Below are positions 60,019-64,000 of a stretch of DNA of 64,000 nt, in pieces (positions within the stretch are counted from its first letter, which is position 1; every line of letters begins with the position of its first letter). The notes below the pieces were generated by a model. That model worked only from the letters and a program-made list of their open reading frames with translations. It had not been told where the DNA came from and made no database searches. The position numbers were made by a program, and so were the translations under genes. Location of the stretch: NCBI GenBank assembly GCA_023416995.1, contig JAEZGI010000027.1:219276-283275 (forward strand), written 5' to 3'. The DNA is from Bacteroidota bacterium. Lineage in GTDB: Bacteria > Bacteroidota > Bacteroidia > Chitinophagales > Chitinophagaceae.

Positions 60019-63000
60019 TTACTTCCTCACTTTCACCGGCGCCACTGGCGACGCGATCTTTTTTACAGGATTCTTTTTCAACTCCTCCATAGCAATCTCT
60101 ATCGCCTTTTCAAGCTGCGGATCACGGCCGCTGATAACATCCACCGGCCATTGTTCTACTTCCACATCGGGCGGCGTACCAACGTTTTCAATTCCAAATC
60201 CGTTTTCATCATAAAATGCCAGGTTTGGTGCGGTAACACTGCCTCCATCAATAAATTCCGGGAAGCCCAGTACGCCAACGAGCCCGCCCCAGGTAGTCTT
60301 ACCAACCAATGTACCCAGTTTAGCCTGGCGAAACAAGTATGGCAGATAGTCGCCACCGGATCCAGCAGTTTCATCAATCAGCATCACCTTGGGACCCTGG
60401 ATGGATGCAGTCGGCGCTTTCTGATCCTTGCCATAACGATATCTCCAGTATGATTGTGCCGGCCGCTTAAGCAAATCAATATAATAATCAGCTAACTGGC
60501 CGCCACCATTGAATCTTTCATCAATGATGATTGCTGCCCTGTTCGCTTGTGGAAAGAAATAACGTTTGAAGTACTCGTGCCCTGCTGTTGTAGTGTTTGG
60601 CACATAAACATAAGCCACCTGGCCATTGGTTGCCGCAGTTACCTTTTTTATGTTTCCTTCAACCCAGTCGCGGTTTCTCAAGGTTGCCTCGCTGGCGACC
60701 GGCACCACTTTAACCGTTCTTGCATTGCTTCCCTGCGGTGAAGCCGCCACTTTCAGTGTTGTGATTTTTCCAGCAGTGTTTTCAAAATAGCTATAAAAAT
60801 TTTTATCTGCAGTTACATCTATACCATTCACTTCAAGAATATAATCACCCTCCCGCACATCAACACCAGGCTCTGTTAATGGCGAACGAAGCTCACGTGA
60901 CCAGTTCAAACCACCATAGATCTTTTTAATACGATAACGATTATTCTTTGTTTCATAATCAGCACCAAGCAAGCCACCAGGTATAACGTCCATGCTTACC
61001 CGCCGTTCGCCAACTGAACCAAATCGGTGATGGCCAACCGAAAGCTCGCTGAACATCCATTGCATCACCAGGTACAAATCATTTGAACTTGCGACATCCG
61101 GCAGCATCACTTCATATTTCTTCTTCATCGCGGCCCAGTCTACACCATGCATTTTCGGATCATAAAAATAATCGCGGTTTACGCGCCACGCTTCATTGAA
61201 GATATTCTTCCATTCGTCCTGCGGTGATATTTTTACCTGTATCGCACCGGTGTTGATCATTGCATCCGGCGCCGGTTTCTGACCGGTCGCTGTAGTGCCC
61301 CATTTACCGTTTGCCACATATAATATCTTTCCACCTTTCGCGGCGATCATATACCCGTCCGCGTGCATAAGTGTTTCATCTTTTCTTTTCTTAAGGCTGT
61401 AGAGATGCAGCATGGTGGGACCGGATTCGTGAGGTGCCGCGGACAAATAAAATAGTTCGCCTTCTTTCGCCAGGCTCAATGATCTGTAAAGGCCCGGAGG
61501 CAACGGTAAGGGTATGATCCGGTTTTGTATACCGTCCCAATCAATGATCACTTTAGAAGCTGAGGAGTCTGCACTGCCCGAAGGTTTGGCAGTTTTTGCA
61601 CCGGCTGGTTTTGCAGCAGCGGTATCCTTTGCCACCTCTTCAAGATCATTTTCTTTTGCAAGCGGTGACGGCACATCTTTACGAAGTGTGATCAGATAGA
61701 TAGAGTTGGTTGCTTCCATGTCGTTGGAAGACTGATCAAACCAGTTTACAACCGGTCCGGCATCGGTGCTTGCCAACAAGTATAGGTATTTACCTGATGG
61801 ATCAAATACCGGTTCGGTGACATCTGACAACGCATCGGTTACCGGGTACGATTTACCTTCGCTCACCGAGTACACCCAAGCGCGCTGAAAGTTAGTTTCA
61901 ACTACGGTGGTGTAGGCTATGAGGTTGCCGTCGGAGGACCAGCTTCCAAACAAATCCCTGAACGCCCCTGGCACATAGTGTATATCTTCCCCGATCTTCG
62001 TTGTTTTGCCTGTGGCAATCTCGGTTACATAGAGCCTTCTCCCGTTATCAACAAATGTCAACCTTTTGCTGTCGGGCGACCAGCGGATACTTGAATAAAA
62101 ACCCGAACCGTTCACTTTTATAACTTTCACATCACCACTGCCATCCTGGTTTTTAAGATGTAATTCATATTCACCGGATGCATCACTGAAGTAGGCGATT
62201 GAAATTCCATTAGGTGCCCAGGCCGGTTCCTTTTCATGAACGCCCGGGCTATTAGTAAGATTGAGAATGTCGCCCTTCTGCGTAGGCACTGTAATGATTT
62301 CACCGCGATAATCAAGAACCACTCTTGCTCCGCTGGGTGAAATAGTTCCGCTTCGTATGTGCTGATCACCTTTTACAAACCGGGGACGCTGATCAAGCAG
62401 GTCAGCAGCTATGCCGATCTTCAGTCTCGCATCTTTTTTGGCATTGATATCATAGATGTGCAGGTATCCGGCCTGGGCAAAGATCAATTCATTGTTTGTG
62501 CCTTCAAGGCCCGATACCGGGAAATCTTTGTATTGAGTAAGCTGGGTAACTATCTTACTGCCGGGTTCATAACTATATAAATTAAACTCGCCGTCACGAT
62601 CGCTTCTGAAATAAACCTTATCACCTTTCCACACCGGTTTCGTATCGTTACTTCCACCTTTTCCTTTTGGAATCTCTTCAACCTTATGTGTTTTGGTATC
62701 GTATAACCAGATGCGCGTCATCGTTCCGCCGCGATAATGTTTCCATTGTTCGAAACGGTCACTCAATGGTGTATAAGCAATGCTGTTACCATCCGGGCTA
62801 TAGGAGGCCCAGTAAGCGTTTGGAATGGGCAATTGTTCTTCAGCACCTGTCGCAATATCAACAGTGAAAAGTTGACTGAAGCGATTTGTGAAGCTGTTGC
62901 GTTGTGAAGAAAATAGAATCTTTTTGCCGTCAGGTGAAAAGTCGAGGGCAATGTCCGTACCCGGATGCCAGGTAAGTCGCTTAGGCACGCCACCGCTAAC

Positions 63001-63294
63001 CGGCATAACAAACACATCATTGTTGCCGTCATACTGGCCGGTAAAGGCAATGAGACTTCCATCGCGTGAAAACAGCGGCGCGGATTCTATACCCTGGCTC
63101 ACGGTCATTCTTCGGGGTGATGAGCCATCTTTATTTGCTATCCAGATATCTTCTGCATACACAAAGGCTATCAGATCTTTGCTGATGGCAGGCTGCCAGA
63201 GAAGGCGCGTGTCAGTTGTGTTTTGGGCATTGGTAATTGCAGAGGTAAGCGAGATAAGTACCACGGTAATAAAGATGCTGCTTTTGAACTTCAT
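60019..63294 (-). CDS. Secreted Tricorn-like S41 peptidase
   Basis: 1091 residues from the ATG at 63294, giving signal peptide MKFKSSIFITVVLISLTSAITNAQ; the frame is open to 63441 but lacks a signal there. N-terminal beta-propeller repeats (WD40-like PD40: GTDIALDFSPDGKKILFSS, YWASYSPDGNSIAYTP, SSIRWSPDSKRLTFVDNG). A second region follows, then the helical core domain (FNEAWRVNRDYFYDPKMHGVDW), a PDZ domain (GVDVREGDYILEVNGIDVTA) and the S41 catalytic domain with the Ser in LIDETAGSGGDYLPYLFRQ. Degrades peptides in the periplasm or outside. The acidic Lys-rich tail (PVAPVKVRK) is unusual but short. Confidence 0.93.
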   Translation of the reverse strand: MKFKSSIFITVVLISLTSAITNAQNTTDTRLLWQPAISKDLIAFVYAEDIWIANKDGSSPRRMTVSQGIESAPLFSRDGSLIAFTGQYDGNNDVFVMPVSGGVPKRLTWHPGTDIALDFSPDGKKILFSSQRNSFTNRFSQLFTVDIATGAEEQLPIPNAYWASYSPDGNSIAYTPLSDRFEQWKHYRGGTMTRIWLYDTKTHKVEEIPKGKGGSNDTKPVWKGDKVYFRSDRDGEFNLYSYEPGSKIVTQLTQYKDFPVSGLEGTNNELIFAQAGYLHIYDINAKKDARLKIGIAADLLDQRPRFVKGDQHIRSGTISPSGARVVLDYRGEIITVPTQKGDILNLTNSPGVHEKEPAWAPNGISIAYFSDASGEYELHLKNQDGSGDVKVIKVNGSGFYSSIRWSPDSKRLTFVDNGRRLYVTEIATGKTTKIGEDIHYVPGAFRDLFGSWSSDGNLIAYTTVVETNFQRAWVYSVSEGKSYPVTDALSDVTEPVFDPSGKYLYLLASTDAGPVVNWFDQSSNDMEATNSIYLITLRKDVPSPLAKENDLEEVAKDTAAAKPAGAKTAKPSGSADSSASKVIIDWDGIQNRIIPLPLPPGLYRSLSLAKEGELFYLSAAPHESGPTMLHLYSLKKRKDETLMHADGYMIAAKGGKILYVANGKWGTTATGQKPAPDAMINTGAIQVKISPQDEWKNIFNEAWRVNRDYFYDPKMHGVDWAAMKKKYEVMLPDVASSNDLYLVMQWMFSELSVGHHRFGSVGERRVSMDVIPGGLLGADYETKNNRYRIKKIYGGLNWSRELRSPLTEPGVDVREGDYILEVNGIDVTADKNFYSYFENTAGKITTLKVAASPQGSNARTVKVVPVASEATLRNRDWVEGNIKKVTAATNGQVAYVYVPNTTTAGHEYFKRYFFPQANRAAIIIDERFNGGGQLADYYIDLLKRPAQSYWRYRYGKDQKAPTASIQGPKVMLIDETAGSGGDYLPYLFRQAKLGTLVGKTTWGGLVGVLGFPEFIDGGSVTAPNLAFYDENGFGIENVGTPPDVEVEQWPVDVISGRDPQLEKAIEIAMEELKKNPVKKIASPVAPVKVRK

Positions 63295-63629
63295 GTTTAA
63301 AAGTTTTGGTGTTATATCAGCCTTATCCGGGATATTAATGCTACTGGGATGAATTGTAATCGCCACTGAAACTAAACAATTCCGGCGAATCCAGGCATCT
63401 CTTCGCAGAAAGACTTTGGTTTGAAACAACGAAAACCTCATATCAGCGCTGAGAACTTGCGCATTCTGATACTAACTTCATCGGAACTGGATAATTTCGC
63501 CCAAATGAACGTACCGCTTTCGGACTGCTCTGCATTGGGGAATCTGTTTTGGATCGGGCAGGCACGAGCTTACTTTAGGGGAAAAAATTAAATGAGTGAC
63601 TTGCCGGTCAATTTGACCCTCTTTTGATT
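63295..63629. other. Gene-free stretch upstream of the S41 peptidase gene
   Basis: It must contain the promoter of the S41 gene, but no exact TAnnTTTG box is visible close to the start. No other gene or structure was recognised before the tandem repeat begins. Confidence 0.5.
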
Positions 63630-64000
63630 GATATGAGACCCATGGGTCAGATCTCAGTCATTTCTATGGGTTTTTATTGATATGACACCGATGGGTTAGA
63701 TCTCAGTCATTTCTATGGTTCTTGATTGATATGGCACCCATGGGTCAGATCTCAGTCATTTCTATAGGTTTTTGATTGATATGTCACCCATGGGTTAGAC
63801 CTCAGTCATTTCTATGGTTCTTGATTGATATGGCACCCATGGGTTAGATCTCAGTCATTTCTATGGGCTTTTGATTGATATGTCACCCATGGGTTAGAAC
63901 TCAGTCATTTCCATGGGTTTTTGATTGATATGTCACCCATGGGTTAGACCTCAGTCATTTCTATGGGCTTTTGATTGATATGTCACCCATGGGTTAGACC
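63630..64000 (+). repeat. About 50-bp tandem repeat array, continues beyond the window
   Basis: Eight starts of the unit GATATGnCACCCATGGGTTA at 63630, 63679, 63728, 63778, 63827, 63877, 63927 and 63977, period 49-50 bp. Each unit also carries CTCAGTCATTTCTATGGG and TTTTGATT. It contains the palindrome ACCCATGGGT. The period is not a multiple of three and all frames have stops, so it is non-coding. Units differ at a few positions (GTC/GGC/GAC before ACCC; TTAG/TCAG; GGTT/GGGC). Confidence 0.95.

Noticed and set aside
63295..63441. N-terminal extension of the S41 peptidase
   Set aside because: The ATG at 63294 gives a clean signal peptide; the extension would place it internally.
63630..64000. 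CRISPR array
   Set aside because: The whole ~50-bp unit is repeated with point differences; there are no unique spacers and no cas genes nearby.

Overview
The window is chromosomal DNA of a Bacteroidota bacterium, probably a member of Chitinophagaceae or a close relative. The phylum call rests on a TonB-dependent receptor fragment, type IX secretion parts (a DUF5103 plug protein and a sorting-domain-like protein), a TamL lipoprotein, a bifunctional HisIE and HisB, a short domain-IV SRP RNA, and repeated promoter -7 boxes of the Bacteroidota form TAnnTTTG. The family-level call is inference.

Layout. 0-2 kb: receptor tail, a small sorting-domain-like protein and pdxJ. 2-13.1 kb (minus strand): hpf, then trpEGDCFBA, running without a visible break into hisHAF-hisIE and a TlpA-type thioredoxin. 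13.3-19 kb: a membrane acyltransferase-like gene (plus) and hisGDCB (minus). Both amino-acid operons begin with previously unannotated attenuators. A 19-residue trp leader peptide contains WWW and a 16-residue his leader peptide contains HHHH. Each is followed by an antiterminator and an intrinsic terminator, and each starts only 7 nt after its -7 box, so both leader mRNAs look leaderless. The second half of histidine synthesis therefore appears to lie under the tryptophan attenuator.

19-48.8 kb is mostly housekeeping and envelope genes: GH16 glucanase, an S9 peptidase, fructose-6-phosphate aldolase, SRP RNA, T9SS plug, a FtsX-like permease, rRNA/tRNA methyltransferase, TamL, TruB, a SpoIIM-DUF4129-DUF4350-MoxR-DUF58 operon, RDD and DUF5362 membrane proteins, ProS, a glycine/tyrosine repeat lipoprotein, a FadL-like porin, MiaA, a CCA-adding enzyme, glycosyltransferase 9, a Sua5 protein, DapD and an EamA transporter.

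48.8-58.5 kb is a decayed genomic island beside a tRNA-Leu(CAG). A broken tyrosine integrase lies at one end, and broken radC and IS66 transposase remnants lie at the other. Between them stand three intact genes that look like a biological-conflict (probably antiphage) module: a caspase-family peptidase, and, convergent to it, a two-gene operon. That operon encodes a TRYPCO1-type small protein and a 1525-residue protein made of a trypsin-like protease, a NACHT/STAND-type NTPase and about 1000 residues of mostly unassigned, apparently helical sequence. This is the most interesting system in the window.

58.5-64 kb: an amino-acid permease, a Tricorn-like S41 protease, and a non-coding array of about 50-bp tandem repeats that runs off the end.
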